DNA from: Bacteroidales bacterium | GTDB taxonomy: Bacteria; Bacteroidota; Bacteroidia; Bacteroidales; UBA10428 | Direction of reading: 5' to 3' | Length of the DNA stretch: 64,000 nt | Assembly: GCA_016929525.1 (NCBI GenBank) | Contig: JAFGIP010000062.1 | Coordinates: 48,708 to 112,707 of the forward strand | Shown here: positions 16,995 through 26,144 of the stretch, in pieces | Position numbering within the stretch: the stretch's first letter is position 1 | Layout of the letters: every line of letters begins with the position of its first letter | The notes under the pieces: generated by a model | What the model was told of the DNA's origin: nothing | The model's input: the letters and a program-made list of their open reading frames with translations, nothing else | The model's database searches: none | Position numbers and translations under genes: made by a program

Positions 16995-17147
16995 TCACAC
17001 CATTAATTTAGGTTTTTTACAAGTAGTGCAACCCGAACAGAAAGAAATACTTTTCTTTTTATAATTCTTCATAAAAACGACAATACTATATATAGTGCGA
17101 AATAATGCAGCGAGGATTATTAAATAAACAATGATATCCTGTAACAT
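16995..17147 (-). CDS. FeoB-associated Cys-rich small membrane protein
   Basis: This 50-codon gene runs from ATG at 17147 to TGA at 16995, 15 bp after the FeoAB stop. The product has one membrane helix (about residues 3-25, LQDIIVYLIILAALFRTIYS onward), a basic stretch NYKKK and a Cys cluster CSGCTTC (C37, C40, C43). Small proteins of this shape regularly follow feoB in Bacteroidota and other phyla and are thought to assist or stabilise FeoB, as FeoC does in enterobacteria. Their exact role is not settled; the three Cys may bind iron. Confidence 0.85.
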   Translation of the reverse strand: MLQDIIVYLIILAALFRTIYSIVVFMKNYKKKSISFCSGCTTCKKPKLMV

Positions 17148-17162
17148 AACTCTGTTTGTTCT

Positions 17163-19655
17163 TTAGTTGACTATTAAACTTCCTAACTGGTAAAAGGTAA
17201 AAGAAATCAAATAAGCCAAAGCCGTTGTATAAAACATCATAAAAAATGCCCAGCCAATATTTCCTGATTCTTTCTTAACAGCAGCAAATACTGCTATGCA
17301 AGGAAAATAAATCAGTATAAAAAGTAAAAAAGATATGGTTGAAACCGGGTTAAACACTTTCTTCCCTTTCAGTGGCCCGGTTATATAGGTTTCATTTTGT
17401 ATTTTTTTTGTAAGTCCCTGTTCCTGTCTCTTATCAGTAGATTCAACCTGGTGGAGTACTCCAAGAGTGCTAACTACAATCTCCTTTGCAGCAACTCCGG
17501 TTATCAGGCTGACTCCCATCTTCCAGTCGAAACCCAGTGGACGTATTACGGGTTCAATTAACTTACCCAGCCTCCCTATATAAGAATTTTCCAGCTGAGC
17601 TGTTTCTTTTGACAGTTTGGAAATTCTTTCTTCTGAATAATTTTGAGAAAGAATTTTTGTACTATTAATATCTGATTCTGCACTAATATCCATTTTTTGG
17701 ATAGTAATAGTGTCCACATTATCAGGTAACCGGCGTGGGAAATAACCTAATGCCCACAATAAAACAGATGCGACCAAAATTACACCGCCCATTTTCTTTA
17801 AGTACTGGGAACCCTTAAACCACATATGTTTAAATGCAGACCTGAAGGTTGGCATACGATATGGCGGTAATTCCATTACAAAAGGTGTTCCCTCGGAACG
17901 AAATAAAAAGCGTTTAAAAAATAATGCAACCAGCACAGCTAATATTACTCCTGTTAAGTACAAAAGAAATAAAAATGTACCCTGATATGCCGGGAATATC
18001 GCTCCAATTAATAAAAGATACACCGGCAAACGTGCAGAGCATGACATAAACGGATTGATCAACATAGTTAATAATCTATTGTTCCTGTCTTCGATAGCTC
18101 GTGTTGCCATAATTGCAGGAACATTACAACCGAAACCCATAATTAATGGAATAAACGATTTACCATGAAGTCCGATTTTATGCATAACCTTATCCATAAT
18201 AAAAACTGCTCTTGCCATATAACCAGAGTCTTCCATAAAGGATATAAATAAAAACAGAATCAATATGTTTGGCAGGAATACGATAACACCTCCGACTCCA
18301 CCAATTACACCGTCGATCAGCAAATCTTTTAACGATCCATCGACCATGATATCTGATAACCATTTACCTAAATAGGTAACACCATCCTCAATCCATTGTT
18401 GTGGATAGGCCCCAAGTTTAAAGGTTGCTGAGAACATTGCCCACATGAACAAAATAAAAAACGGAAAACCAAATAATTTATGCGTAAGCAAACTGTCAAG
18501 AACTTCCGTTTTTTCAAACTTCTTTTTTTCAGATTCATAGAAAGTTTCGTGAAGAGCACCGTTTATAAACCCATATTTCTTTGCTGTAATGCAAGTTGCA
18601 GCATCTTCAGCCAGTAACAGCTTAATGCGTCCTCTTTCTTTATTAGCCCTGTCAAGTATTTCGTTATAATTTTCTGCATTTACTAAATATCGTTCAATAT
18701 GCTTATCATGATCAAGTAATTTTAATGCAATGAATCGTGAAGAAACCTTATCTGTTATATAATAATTACCGGGTACTTTAATTAAATTTTGGATTTTCAG
18801 AATAGATTCCTCAAGTTCAGCCCCGTAATTTATATGGATATGTCTTTGAAACGGATCATTATCATTATATATATTTATTATTTTTTGCAACAATTCCCGA
18901 ATACCTTTACCTTTCGATCCTACTGTTGGTACTATTGGTATGCCAAGTAGTTTAGCCAGCATAACAAAATCAAGCTTATCTTTTCTTTTTTCCAGTTCAT
19001 CGTACATGTTAAGGGCCAGCACTACTTTCACATCCATATCGATAAGCTGAGTAGTAAGGTAGAGGTTTCTTTCAAGGTTTGAAACATCTACTACATTTAC
19101 AATCACATCGGGAATATCATTAATTATATAATCTCTTACATAAAGCTCCTCGGGAGAATAAGCAGATATGGAATAGGTACCGGGTAAATCTGTAATTTTA
19201 AATAAATAACCGGCATGTTCCAGTGTAGCAGTTTTTGAATCGATAGTCACTCCGGAGTAATTACCTGTGTGTTCATGCGATCGGGAAGCAAAATTAAACA
19301 GAGAGGTTTTTCCGGCATTAGGGTTTCCCAAGAATGCCACATTAATTATTTTTCCTTTATAAAGAGCAGGTTTTATTCTTGTGCTGGCATCTTCAGCAGT
19401 ATTATGGGCTACAGCACCAGGTAAAGTACCGTTTAAGCTCTCAACTTCAATTAATTCAGCTTCTGAGCGCCTGAGGGATATTCTGTAATTCATCAGGCTG
19501 TATTCAATGGGATCTTTAAGAGGAGCATTTTTAATTACTTTTATCTGTTTGCCCCGTATAAAACCCATCTCCATGATTCTGCGACGAAACGCACCTCTTC
19601 CTTTAACACTTGTAATAGCTGCATATTCACCCGTCTTCAGATCCGATAGTCGCAT
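17163..19655 (-). CDS. feoB: FeoA-FeoB fusion, ferrous iron transporter
   Basis: From the chosen start (MRLSDLKTGEYAAI at 19655) the product is 830 aa. Residues about 1-75 are a FeoA SH3-like domain. About 105-270 are the FeoB G domain with G1 GNPNAGKTS, switch region with SGVTID, G3 DLPG and G4 LNMYDE. The rest is the membrane permease, with two Gate-like repeats (FGCNVPAIMATRAI and TGVAAKEIVVSTLGVL). It moves Fe2+ across the inner membrane. FeoA is usually a separate gene; the fusion is common in Bacteroidota. An in-frame ATG at 19709 would add 18 residues unlike FeoA. The Cys-rich partner gene follows by 15 bp. Confidence 0.96.
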   Translation of the reverse strand: MRLSDLKTGEYAAITSVKGRGAFRRRIMEMGFIRGKQIKVIKNAPLKDPIEYSLMNYRISLRRSEAELIEVESLNGTLPGAVAHNTAEDASTRIKPALYKGKIINVAFLGNPNAGKTSLFNFASRSHEHTGNYSGVTIDSKTATLEHAGYLFKITDLPGTYSISAYSPEELYVRDYIINDIPDVIVNVVDVSNLERNLYLTTQLIDMDVKVVLALNMYDELEKRKDKLDFVMLAKLLGIPIVPTVGSKGKGIRELLQKIINIYNDNDPFQRHIHINYGAELEESILKIQNLIKVPGNYYITDKVSSRFIALKLLDHDKHIERYLVNAENYNEILDRANKERGRIKLLLAEDAATCITAKKYGFINGALHETFYESEKKKFEKTEVLDSLLTHKLFGFPFFILFMWAMFSATFKLGAYPQQWIEDGVTYLGKWLSDIMVDGSLKDLLIDGVIGGVGGVIVFLPNILILFLFISFMEDSGYMARAVFIMDKVMHKIGLHGKSFIPLIMGFGCNVPAIMATRAIEDRNNRLLTMLINPFMSCSARLPVYLLLIGAIFPAYQGTFLFLLYLTGVILAVLVALFFKRFLFRSEGTPFVMELPPYRMPTFRSAFKHMWFKGSQYLKKMGGVILVASVLLWALGYFPRRLPDNVDTITIQKMDISAESDINSTKILSQNYSEERISKLSKETAQLENSYIGRLGKLIEPVIRPLGFDWKMGVSLITGVAAKEIVVSTLGVLHQVESTDKRQEQGLTKKIQNETYITGPLKGKKVFNPVSTISFLLFILIYFPCIAVFAAVKKESGNIGWAFFMMFYTTALAYLISFTFYQLGSLIVN

Positions 19656-19830
19656 ATCAAAAAAAATTACCGCAAAAATACGTTTATTGTCGACTATATA
19701 CAATCCCAAATATTAGGTAGAGAAAAGCAACTTAAAAAATATCCTCTAAATAATTAATTTTTATTGACATTAAGTTTTGTTTTTCATACTTTAGTTACAT
19801 GGTATATGTTATTCATTTATAACCAGAAAG

Positions 19831-20559
19831 GTGAAAAAGCAAGAGAGTATATACGATTTATTGAGTGCATATCTCGAAGTCGGAGAAGATAGTATCAATG
19901 TACTGGACAAACAAATTGATTCAGATACACAATTAGAATATTTCGAATATTCAAAAAATCTGGATAAAAATATTCCTGAAAAGGAAATAATACGTGACAA
20001 AGAAATAATTTTCGATAAAGGTACTTCACTTGATCAAAAAAAGAACATGCTTGTAAGGTTAGCTTCGGTTAACGATGTTGAAGCGTACAGGACTATTGAA
20101 CGATTCCTAAATAAACCATCAAATACTTTATCAGAATGGGCTTATATAGCACTTCAGGAAAGCAGACTTCTTCTTGAAAGCAAGTTTCTTGAAGAAAATA
20201 AAGTACTTATTTCTACCGGACTTGGAGGAAAAGATGATAAACTTCGATATTTTATTGTATTCTTTACCCGCAATGGAGAACCATTTTCTGAATTACAGCA
20301 ACGTATAATTACCTGTGAGTTAAACTATGAGTTTAGAAAGTATGAAGCTGAAATTGAAGATCTGGTTTTTGAAGACAGGTTTGCATCTATTCTTACCATT
20401 ATTCCCATAAAAGTACCTGTTCAGAAAATGTTTGGAAACATTATCCGCGAATGCAACGAAATTGGTAGTTTCCTCTTTGAGGATTATATCATAACCAATG
20501 TAAAGGTACTCTCAATAGACGAAATAAAAGAATTGCTCGCTGTGAACAGCATTATCTGA
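19831..20559 (+). CDS. Hypothetical cytosolic protein, 242 aa
   Basis: The frame begins with GTG at 19831, preceded by AGAAAG. I do not recognise a domain. The N-terminal third is acidic and helical; the middle (about 65-115) resembles a short HEAT-type helical repeat (KKNMLVRLASVNDVEAYRTIERFL...WAYIALQESRLLLES). The C-terminal half is mixed alpha/beta, with ELQQRIITCELNYEFRKYEAEIEDLVFEDRF. No signal peptide or membrane segment is present. It stands 96 bp before the thiamine-binding gene on the same strand and may be co-transcribed with it. Confidence 0.7.
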   Translation: MKKQESIYDLLSAYLEVGEDSINVLDKQIDSDTQLEYFEYSKNLDKNIPEKEIIRDKEIIFDKGTSLDQKKNMLVRLASVNDVEAYRTIERFLNKPSNTLSEWAYIALQESRLLLESKFLEENKVLISTGLGGKDDKLRYFIVFFTRNGEPFSELQQRIITCELNYEFRKYEAEIEDLVFEDRFASILTIIPIKVPVQKMFGNIIRECNEIGSFLFEDYIITNVKVLSIDEIKELLAVNSII

Positions 20560-20655
20560 CCGAAAAATCTGTTTAGCCTTTACTGTGCAGCTGCCTGTAA
20601 CAAAAATTAATCTTTATAATCCACTTATTATTATAATCTATTGAAATTTTAAAAA

Positions 20656-20949
20656 ATGAATTATCAGATCAATGCTGCATTGCAGGTTTTACCGAAATCG
20701 GATAAAACAAATACTTACGATATTATTGACAAAGCTATTGAAGTAATAAAGGTATCCGGACTAAGATATCGTGTCTGCCCTTTTGAAACAGTTCTTGAAG
20801 GAAGTTACGATGAAGTAATGAATATCATTAAACTGGTACAGCTGGAATGTTTCCTGGCCGGCGCTGATGAGATAATCTCAAATATCAAACTGCAAATAAG
20901 AAAATCAGAAGATGTTAGTATAGAAGATAAAATGAAAAAATACGAATAA
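20656..20949 (+). CDS. MTH1187/YkoF-type thiamine-binding protein
   Basis: The 97-aa single-domain protein has the pattern of the MTH1187 (DUF77) family: a first strand with NAALQVLP, a helix with DIIDKAIEVIKVSGLRYRVCPFETVLEG and a final helix LVQLECFLAGADEIISNIKLQIRKS. Members are ferredoxin-like tetramers that bind thiamine or related pyrimidines. No thiamine synthesis or transport gene is nearby and I see no TPP riboswitch in the 96-bp leader, so a link to thiamine here rests on family alone. A hairpin terminator follows immediately. Confidence 0.82.
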   Translation: MNYQINAALQVLPKSDKTNTYDIIDKAIEVIKVSGLRYRVCPFETVLEGSYDEVMNIIKLVQLECFLAGADEIISNIKLQIRKSEDVSIEDKMKKYE

Positions 20950-20985
20950 AAAAAGGGCTCTGTCGGCCCCTTTCTTATAGGTTTA
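20950..20985 (+). terminator. Hairpin terminator between convergent genes
   Basis: AAAAAAAGGGC, a short loop and GGCCCCTTTCTT form a stem with one bulge right after the thiamine-binding gene stop. A- and T-rich flanks allow it to serve both the rightward gene and the leftward DUF3276 gene, which ends at 20992. Confidence 0.65.
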
Positions 20986-20991
20986 ATTTAT

Positions 20992-21396
20992 TTATTCTTC
21001 GATCTCATCTCCGGCCGAGGTCGTTGCCTCAACCTTTTCAAGGTCTTCAAATTCCACATCAGTATATGTCTGAGTGTTTTCCTGTTGTTCAGTTGTTTCT
21101 AATGCAACTTCTTCAGGTTTAGCTTCTTTGATAAAGTCGACAGCTTCTGTTAAACCATCAATAAATTTATCAAAATCTTCTTTGTAGAGGAAGATTTTGT
21201 GCTTTTCATAAAAAAAGCGACCGTCTTTGTGAAAACGTTTCTTGCTTTCGGTAATTGTGAGATAATAGTCGTTTCTCCTTGTTGCTTTTACATCAAAGAA
21301 ATAAGTACGTTTACCCGCACGAACGGCTTTAGAAAATATCTCCTCCCTTTCGGTAGTAACAATACCTTCTGTTTTTTCTTTACCTTCTTCCATCAT
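20992..21396 (-). CDS. PUR-alpha-like nucleic-acid-binding protein (DUF3276)
   Basis: The 134-aa protein has a single PUR-like domain (about residues 18-90): EIFSKAVRAGKRTYFFDVKA, DYYLTITESKKRF and YEKHKIFLYKEDFDKFIDGL. It is followed by an acidic tail rich in Glu and Thr. This small protein is widely conserved in Bacteroidota; Borrelia homologues bind both DNA and RNA through the PUR fold. It is probably a housekeeping RNA or DNA binder. The adjacent Met codons at the start make the first residue uncertain by one. Confidence 0.9.
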   Translation of the reverse strand: MMEEGKEKTEGIVTTEREEIFSKAVRAGKRTYFFDVKATRRNDYYLTITESKKRFHKDGRFFYEKHKIFLYKEDFDKFIDGLTEAVDFIKEAKPEEVALETTEQQENTQTYTDVEFEDLEKVEATTSAGDEIEE

Positions 21397-21591
21397 ATTT
21401 CAATTTTAACCGGTTCTACTCACATCAAAAATAAAAAAAAAATCATAATACCAAACTTAAATGGTATAAATCTAAAATACTGAATGACTAAATATTAATA
21501 GATTTCTTATTGTAACTTAATTTAATGTAAGTATAGCAGTATTTACAGAAAAAGACTTTACTTTGCATTTTTTATATACGTTCTTTGCAAA

Positions 21592-22563
21592 ATGATAAGC
21601 AGAAGAATCTTAAGAATCAAAATAATGCAGGCTTTATACGCCTATTTCAAGCATCAGGGTGAGTCTTCGATATCAAAATCGGAAAAAGAACTTTTATTCA
21701 GTATACAAAAAACATATGATCTCTATCATTATCTTCTGCTCCTTATGATAGATTTATGCGATTATGCCATCAAAAGAATTGAACTCGCTAAAAATAAAAA
21801 AATACCTACCCCTGAAGATATTAACCCAAATACAAAATTCATCAACAATAAAATTATTGCCCAGCTAAAAGAAAACTTAACATTAAATAAATATCTCCGT
21901 GAGAAAAAGTTAAGCTGGATCAACTATCCGGAACTAAAGAAAAATATATATAACGAAATCATTGAAAATGAACAATATAAAACTTATATGTCTTCACCTG
22001 AGCGTTCATATAAAGAAGACAAAGAAATGGTATGCAATCTCTACAAATATATTATGTCGTGTAATGAACAGATTTTTATAAATCTTGAAGAACAGAGCAT
22101 TTACTGGAATGATGAAGTTGAATTTGTGATCGGATCAATAATAAAAACTCTTAAAAAGTTTAAAGAATCGGATGGTAAAAATGCAAAGCTTATGCCTTTG
22201 TATAAAAGTAAAGATGATCTGACATTCTCTCAAAAATTACTGAGGAATGTTATACTCAAACATGAAGAATATCTTGAATACATTGAAAAGTTCAGTAAAA
22301 ACTGGGATGTCGACCGGATTGCATTTATGGATATATTAATAATGCAAATGGCAATCGGTGAAGTATTGAGCTTTTCTTCGATACCTGTTAAAGTAACTCT
22401 GAATGAGTATCTTGAAATATCTAAATATTATAGTACTCAGCGAAGTAATATTTTTATTAATGGTATTCTGGATAAGGTCTTTACCTATTTAAAAAATATA
22501 AATAAGATTAAAAAACAGGGGCGTGGTCTAATTGGTGAAGAGAATGAGGAAACAAAGAAATAA
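21592..22563 (+). CDS. nusB: Transcription antitermination factor NusB, long Bacteroidota form
   Basis: The 323-aa product has the NusB start MISRRILRIKIMQALYAYF and the C-terminal helical core WDVDRIAFMDILIMQMAIGEVLSFSSIPVKVTLNEYLEISKYYST, where NusE and boxA RNA bind. A roughly 150-residue helical insertion in the middle separates the two, as is usual in Bacteroidota, against about 140 aa in E. coli. It supports rRNA antitermination with NusE. A possible promoter box, TTTACTTTGC, lies about 35 bp upstream. It heads a run of co-oriented genes (yajC, ybbR-like, coaE). Confidence 0.93.
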   Translation: MISRRILRIKIMQALYAYFKHQGESSISKSEKELLFSIQKTYDLYHYLLLLMIDLCDYAIKRIELAKNKKIPTPEDINPNTKFINNKIIAQLKENLTLNKYLREKKLSWINYPELKKNIYNEIIENEQYKTYMSSPERSYKEDKEMVCNLYKYIMSCNEQIFINLEEQSIYWNDEVEFVIGSIIKTLKKFKESDGKNAKLMPLYKSKDDLTFSQKLLRNVILKHEEYLEYIEKFSKNWDVDRIAFMDILIMQMAIGEVLSFSSIPVKVTLNEYLEISKYYSTQRSNIFINGILDKVFTYLKNINKIKKQGRGLIGEENEETKK

Positions 22564-22610
22564 TTGTATTTAATGAATGAATCACTTTCGAATTTCAATA
22601 AACAATAATT

Positions 22611-22703
22611 ATGAAATTTGAGTCTTTTATCCCGATTAGCTTTGCAATCGGGATTCGTTCGGCTAACAAATTTCATGGCGTTCTACTTATGAAATTTGAG
22701 TCT
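22611..22703. repeat. Nested hairpin element with a third repeat copy
   Basis: The outer arms ATGAAATTTG (22611-22620) and CAAATTTCAT (22667-22676) are perfect complements. Inside them ATCCCGATT (22629-22637) and AATCGGGAT (22646-22654) form a perfect 9-bp stem with an 8-nt loop. The 17-bp sequence TTATGAAATTTGAGTCT at 22609-22625 recurs directly at 22687-22703. The element fills most of the nusB-yajC gap and could be a terminator, a REP-like element or a MITE remnant. Confidence 0.8.
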
Positions 22704-22761
22704 CACGAATAAATATCTTTATTTTGCATATCAAATATTATTATTAATATAAATTTTAAAA

Positions 22762-23088
22762 ATGATTAGTTTATTAAATTTTATCCTATTAGTTAATGGT
22801 GGAACTGATAAACCGGGAGGATTTCAAACATTTCTGCCTCTGATTCTTATTATTGTAGTATTTTATTTCTTTATGATTCGTCCACAGGTGAAAAAGCAGA
22901 AAGATCTGCGAAATTTCAGGGATGCTTTACAAAAGGGAGATAAAATTATTACCACCGGAGGAATCTACGGAAAAATAACAAGTATCAAAGATAACATTGT
23001 AAGCATTGATGTGGGAGATGGTATTGTTTTAAAAGTTGATAAAAGCGCACTTTTAAAGGATAACACAGATTTACCACAGCAGAAGTAG
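22762..23088 (+). CDS. yajC: Preprotein translocase subunit YajC
   Basis: The 108-aa protein has one membrane helix (about residues 22-42, TFLPLILIIVVFYFFMI) immediately followed by RPQVKKQKDL and the cytoplasmic domain ALQKGDKIITTGGIYGKITSIKDNIVSIDVGDGIVLKVDKSAL. This is the standard YajC pattern. It associates with SecDF and YidC in the inner membrane. The gene is followed by a hairpin (23103-23127) and then the YbbR-type gene. Confidence 0.95.
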   Translation: MISLLNFILLVNGGTDKPGGFQTFLPLILIIVVFYFFMIRPQVKKQKDLRNFRDALQKGDKIITTGGIYGKITSIKDNIVSIDVGDGIVLKVDKSALLKDNTDLPQQK

Positions 23089-23102
23089 TTTTATATTGGA
23101 GT

Positions 23103-23127
23103 TAAGGTGCTTATTTAATGCACCTTA
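23103..23127 (+). terminator. Hairpin after yajC, possible attenuator
   Basis: TAAGGTGC and GCACCTTA form a perfect 8-bp stem around a 9-nt loop, 15 bp after the yajC stop. Only a mixed pyrimidine tract (TACTCTTCTTC) follows, so termination may be partial and the downstream YbbR gene may still be read through. Confidence 0.5.
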
Positions 23128-23168
23128 TACTCTTCTTCAAATGAAATATCAAACCTTTCGATCCTGAA

Positions 23169-24191
23169 ATGGGCAACAATCTGATATCCATAATAAAACA
23201 AATAAGACAACAATATCTTGTCTTTCTCTTTTTTGTGGCTCTTTCAGCTATTGTTTGGTTCATTCAGGCGCTGCGCGATACATATGTAGCCGATATAAAA
23301 TATCCTGTCAAATACATAAATCTTCCCCCAAACAGAATACTTTCTCACGAACCAACAACAAAACTGATTCTTCGGGTGCGTTCCGACGGTTTCACTTTAC
23401 TGATCAATAAGATTAAAATAAAGAGACCCCTGCCCTACAATGTAAATTCATTCAGACTTTATTCATTAGCAACTGACTCAACTTCGGTTTATACACTTAC
23501 ACGATATGCAAACGATAAACTTACGTCGGAGCTTGATAAAACTAACAGTAAGATTGAAATAATAAAAATTAGTCCGGATACATTGTTCTTTAATTTTTCG
23601 AAGGTTAAAAGAAAAAAAGTTAAGGTTAATGTACAGATCACTAACCCGGAGAATATTTGTGCAGATCAATACATGCTAAATGGCCCTGCATACTCAATTC
23701 CCGATTCAGTTATTGTTACCGGACCTTTTAGTATCATTGATACCTTAACAGGCATACCAACTGAACCGCTTCTGCTAAGTAATCTTTCTGATACGATCTT
23801 TAAAAAAACACGTCTGGTGAAACTAAACAAGCTTGACTATAACCTGCAGAAAGTAAAAGCTGTGGTTCCTGTTGATGAATTTACTGAAATGGAGTTTGAT
23901 ATTCCTCTCTCTCACAAAGATGTTCCCGACTCATTTATTCTGAAGACATTTCCTAACATTGTAAGAATAACACATCTTGTTACACTTAGTAATATGGAAA
24001 AAGTCAGTGCAGAAGAATTTCATCCATTTGTTGTATTCCCTACTGAAGATTTTTCAGTCAGTTCAAGATTAAGAGTCCAATTTGATTCTGTACCTGATTT
24101 TATTCACGCTGTAAATATTTCTCCAAGAAGTGTTGAATTTTTAATTAAGATAAATGATGAAGAAAATCGGAATAACCGGGGGAATAGGTAG
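23169..24191 (+). CDS. YbbR-domain (CdaR-like) membrane-anchored protein
   Basis: The 340-aa product has one N-terminal membrane helix (about residues 16-36, QYLVFLFFVALSAIVWFIQAL) and then a large extracytoplasmic region with YbbR-type beta repeats, e.g. IKISPDTLFFNFSKVKRKKVKVNVQITNP and later repeats ending in [12 protein letters not shown]. YbbR proteins of Firmicutes (CdaR) regulate the diadenylate cyclase CdaA; whether this one does is unknown because no cyclase gene is in view. The nusB-yajC-YbbR-coaE order is seen in many Bacteroidota. The end overlaps coaE by 38 bp. Confidence 0.85.
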   Translation: MGNNLISIIKQIRQQYLVFLFFVALSAIVWFIQALRDTYVADIKYPVKYINLPPNRILSHEPTTKLILRVRSDGFTLLINKIKIKRPLPYNVNSFRLYSLATDSTSVYTLTRYANDKLTSELDKTNSKIEIIKISPDTLFFNFSKVKRKKVKVNVQITNPENICADQYMLNGPAYSIPDSVIVTGPFSIIDTLTGIPTEPLLLSNLSDTIFKKTRLVKLNKLDYNLQKVKAVVPVDEFTEMEFDIPLSHKDVPDSFILKTFPNIVRITHLVTLSNMEKVSAEEFHPFVVFPTEDFSVSSRLRVQFDSVPDFIHAVNISPRSVEFLIKINDEENRNNRGNR

Positions 24192-24741
24192 CGGCAAAAG
24201 TCTTGTTTGCCAAATTTATGCAACTCTGGGGATTCCGGTGTACCATGCTGATTTAAGAGCTCGGCACATTATAGCAAAAGATCCCAGAGTTAGAAACCTG
24301 ATCATAAAAGAATTCGGCAAATCAGCATTTGCAGGAGCAAAATATAACTCAAGGTTTATTGCAGATATTGTATTTAATAGTCCGGTTAAACTTAACAAAT
24401 TAAACCAGATTGTCCATCCTGCTGTTTTTAAAGATTTTCAATATTTCTCTGAACAATTTTCTAAAGCTCCTTATTTACTACATGAGGCTGCAATTTTATT
24501 CGAAAGTAATTCAGACAAAATGATGGACTATAACATTCTTGTTGATGCGCCTGTTGAAATCCGCATTAAAAGAACAATGTTGCGCGATAATATTACAAAA
24601 GAAGATGTTAAAAAAAGAATGAAAAATCAGTGGCCAGCCGATAAAATCAGGCCATTGGCCGACTTTATAATTATCAACGATGATAATGAACTACTTTTAC
24701 CTCAAGTACTTGATATACATAAAAAGATTTTAGAGTTATAA
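24154..24741 (+). CDS. coaE: Dephospho-CoA kinase
   Basis: The 195-aa P-loop kinase phosphorylates the ribose 3-OH of dephospho-CoA, the last step of coenzyme A synthesis. It has P-loop [11 protein letters not shown] (about residues 6-16), [10 protein letters not shown] with the catalytic Asp, [21 protein letters not shown] and the lid motif with [13 protein letters not shown]. Two ATG codons in a row (24154, 24157) make the start ambiguous by one residue. It overlaps the YbbR gene at its start, and its stop shares TAATG with the following gene, so the three are translationally coupled. Confidence 0.95.
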   Translation: MMKKIGITGGIGSGKSLVCQIYATLGIPVYHADLRARHIIAKDPRVRNLIIKEFGKSAFAGAKYNSRFIADIVFNSPVKLNKLNQIVHPAVFKDFQYFSEQFSKAPYLLHEAAILFESNSDKMMDYNILVDAPVEIRIKRTMLRDNITKEDVKKRMKNQWPADKIRPLADFIIINDDNELLLPQVLDIHKKILEL

Positions 24742-25463
24742 TGGCAAGATTCGGGAAAATAATAGGAGCAGGGTTAGGCTGGGCGTTTGGCGGTCCAATA
24801 GGCGCCCTGATCGGTTTTGGTATCGGTTGGATGTTTGATAGTTCCGGCACAGAACAGCCATACAAAAGATATGACAGAACAACTTCAGGAGACTTTGTAA
24901 TAAGTATGCTGGTGTTGATCGCTGCAGTTATGAAAGCCGACGGAAAGGTAATGAAATCTGAACTGGATTTTGTAAAAACATTTTTAATACAGAAGCTCGG
25001 CTCGCAGGCATCCAAAGAAGCGCTCGTAATGCTGCGGGATTTGATGAAGCAAAATATCCCGGTAAAAGACGTTGCCCAGCAAATACGAACCAGAATGGAC
25101 TATCACGGCAGACTGGAATTACTTCATCTGCTGTATGGAGTTGCACAAGCGGACCGGCAAATTCACGAAAAAGAAAAACAACTATTAGATCAGATAGGAT
25201 ATTACCTGGGATTAAGTAGTTCTGATCAGCAGTCAATTCGCAATATGTTTTCTATTGCCGACGACAGTGCTTATAAAATCCTGGGCGTTGATAAAAATGC
25301 TTCTGCTAAAGAAATAAAAAAGGCTTATCGTAAACTTGCTACGGAATTTCACCCGGATAAAGTAAGTTATCTAGGCGAAGACATCAGAAAAGATGCAGAA
25401 GAAAAGTTTCAAAAGATAAACCAGGCCTATGAAAGAATTAAAAAGGATAAAGGAATTATCTGA
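24741..25463 (+). CDS. TerB-DnaJ co-chaperone (DjlA-like)
   Basis: The 240-aa protein has a glycine-rich hydrophobic N-terminus (about residues 8-30, [22 protein letters not shown]), a TerB-like helical domain (about 48-150, with [22 protein letters not shown] and [16 protein letters not shown]) and a C-terminal J domain (about 172-238). The J domain carries the HPD motif in EFHPDKV, so it can stimulate a DnaK. The order matches DjlA. The glycine hairpin likely sits in the membrane. Its start overlaps the coaE stop (TAATG). Confidence 0.92.
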   Translation: MARFGKIIGAGLGWAFGGPIGALIGFGIGWMFDSSGTEQPYKRYDRTTSGDFVISMLVLIAAVMKADGKVMKSELDFVKTFLIQKLGSQASKEALVMLRDLMKQNIPVKDVAQQIRTRMDYHGRLELLHLLYGVAQADRQIHEKEKQLLDQIGYYLGLSSSDQQSIRNMFSIADDSAYKILGVDKNASAKEIKKAYRKLATEFHPDKVSYLGEDIRKDAEEKFQKINQAYERIKKDKGII

Positions 25464-25601
25464 TAATCGGTGAAGTTCAGTATTAATTTATTATCAAACT
25501 TTAATTTTTATCATTACAATTAATGAGTAGTTATTATTTTAGTTGACAGAATTTTTTCATTTCCTTCATATTGCTAATTTTGTGCGCTAAATTTTATTTT
25601 T

Positions 25602-26120
25602 ATGAAACTTAAAGATATTCTTGCCATCTCGGGTAAAAGCGGATTATATAAATTTATCTCGCAGGGTAGAAATGGTATTATTGTCGAATCCTTTGACGAT
25701 CAGAAAAGAACTGTAGTTCACGCAAGTGCAAAGGTTAGTGCTCTTGAAGATATAGCAATATTTACTGAAACTGAAGAAGTTCCGTTGGCAGATGTATTTA
25801 AAAAACTGTACGAAAAAGAAGACGGCAGGGAAACCATTAATCATAAATCGTCTAACGAAGAATTAAAAGCCTTACTGAAGAAAATACTCCCCGATTATGA
25901 CAAAAGCAGAGTTTATGTATCGGATATAAAAAAACTAGTAAACTGGTATAACATCCTAATTCGTCTCGATCTGATAAAACCCGGTGAAGAGGATGATCAA
26001 GAAGAAGATCAAGAAAAAACAGAATCGGGGAAAAAAGATAAGGACGTAAAAGAAACATCCAGAGTAAAACATGGCAGTACAACAACCGCAACAAAAAAGC
26101 CTTCTGCAAATAATAAATAG
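25602..26120 (+). CDS. DUF5606 protein with SH3-like and helical parts
   Basis: The 172-aa protein begins MKLKDILAISGKSGLYKFIS, with a predicted small beta-barrel (about 1-55) and a helical segment (about 75-125, NEELKALLKKILPDYDKSRVYVSDIKKLVNWYNILIRLDLI). The tail is highly charged and repetitive (Glu/Asp/Lys, then Ser/Thr) and probably disordered. This family (DUF5606) is almost confined to Bacteroidota and has no established function. The basic, low-complexity tail hints at nucleic-acid or ribosome contact, which is speculation. A TAATTTTG promoter-like box lies at 25575-25582. Confidence 0.85.
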   Translation: MKLKDILAISGKSGLYKFISQGRNGIIVESFDDQKRTVVHASAKVSALEDIAIFTETEEVPLADVFKKLYEKEDGRETINHKSSNEELKALLKKILPDYDKSRVYVSDIKKLVNWYNILIRLDLIKPGEEDDQEEDQEKTESGKKDKDVKETSRVKHGSTTTATKKPSANNK

Positions 26121-26144
26121 GAATAGCTTCCTGTATGATCGTTT

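Noticed and set aside
20560..20655. TPP riboswitch before the thiamine-binding protein gene
   Set aside because: The 96-bp leader lacks the conserved thi-box segments and is too short for the full aptamer.
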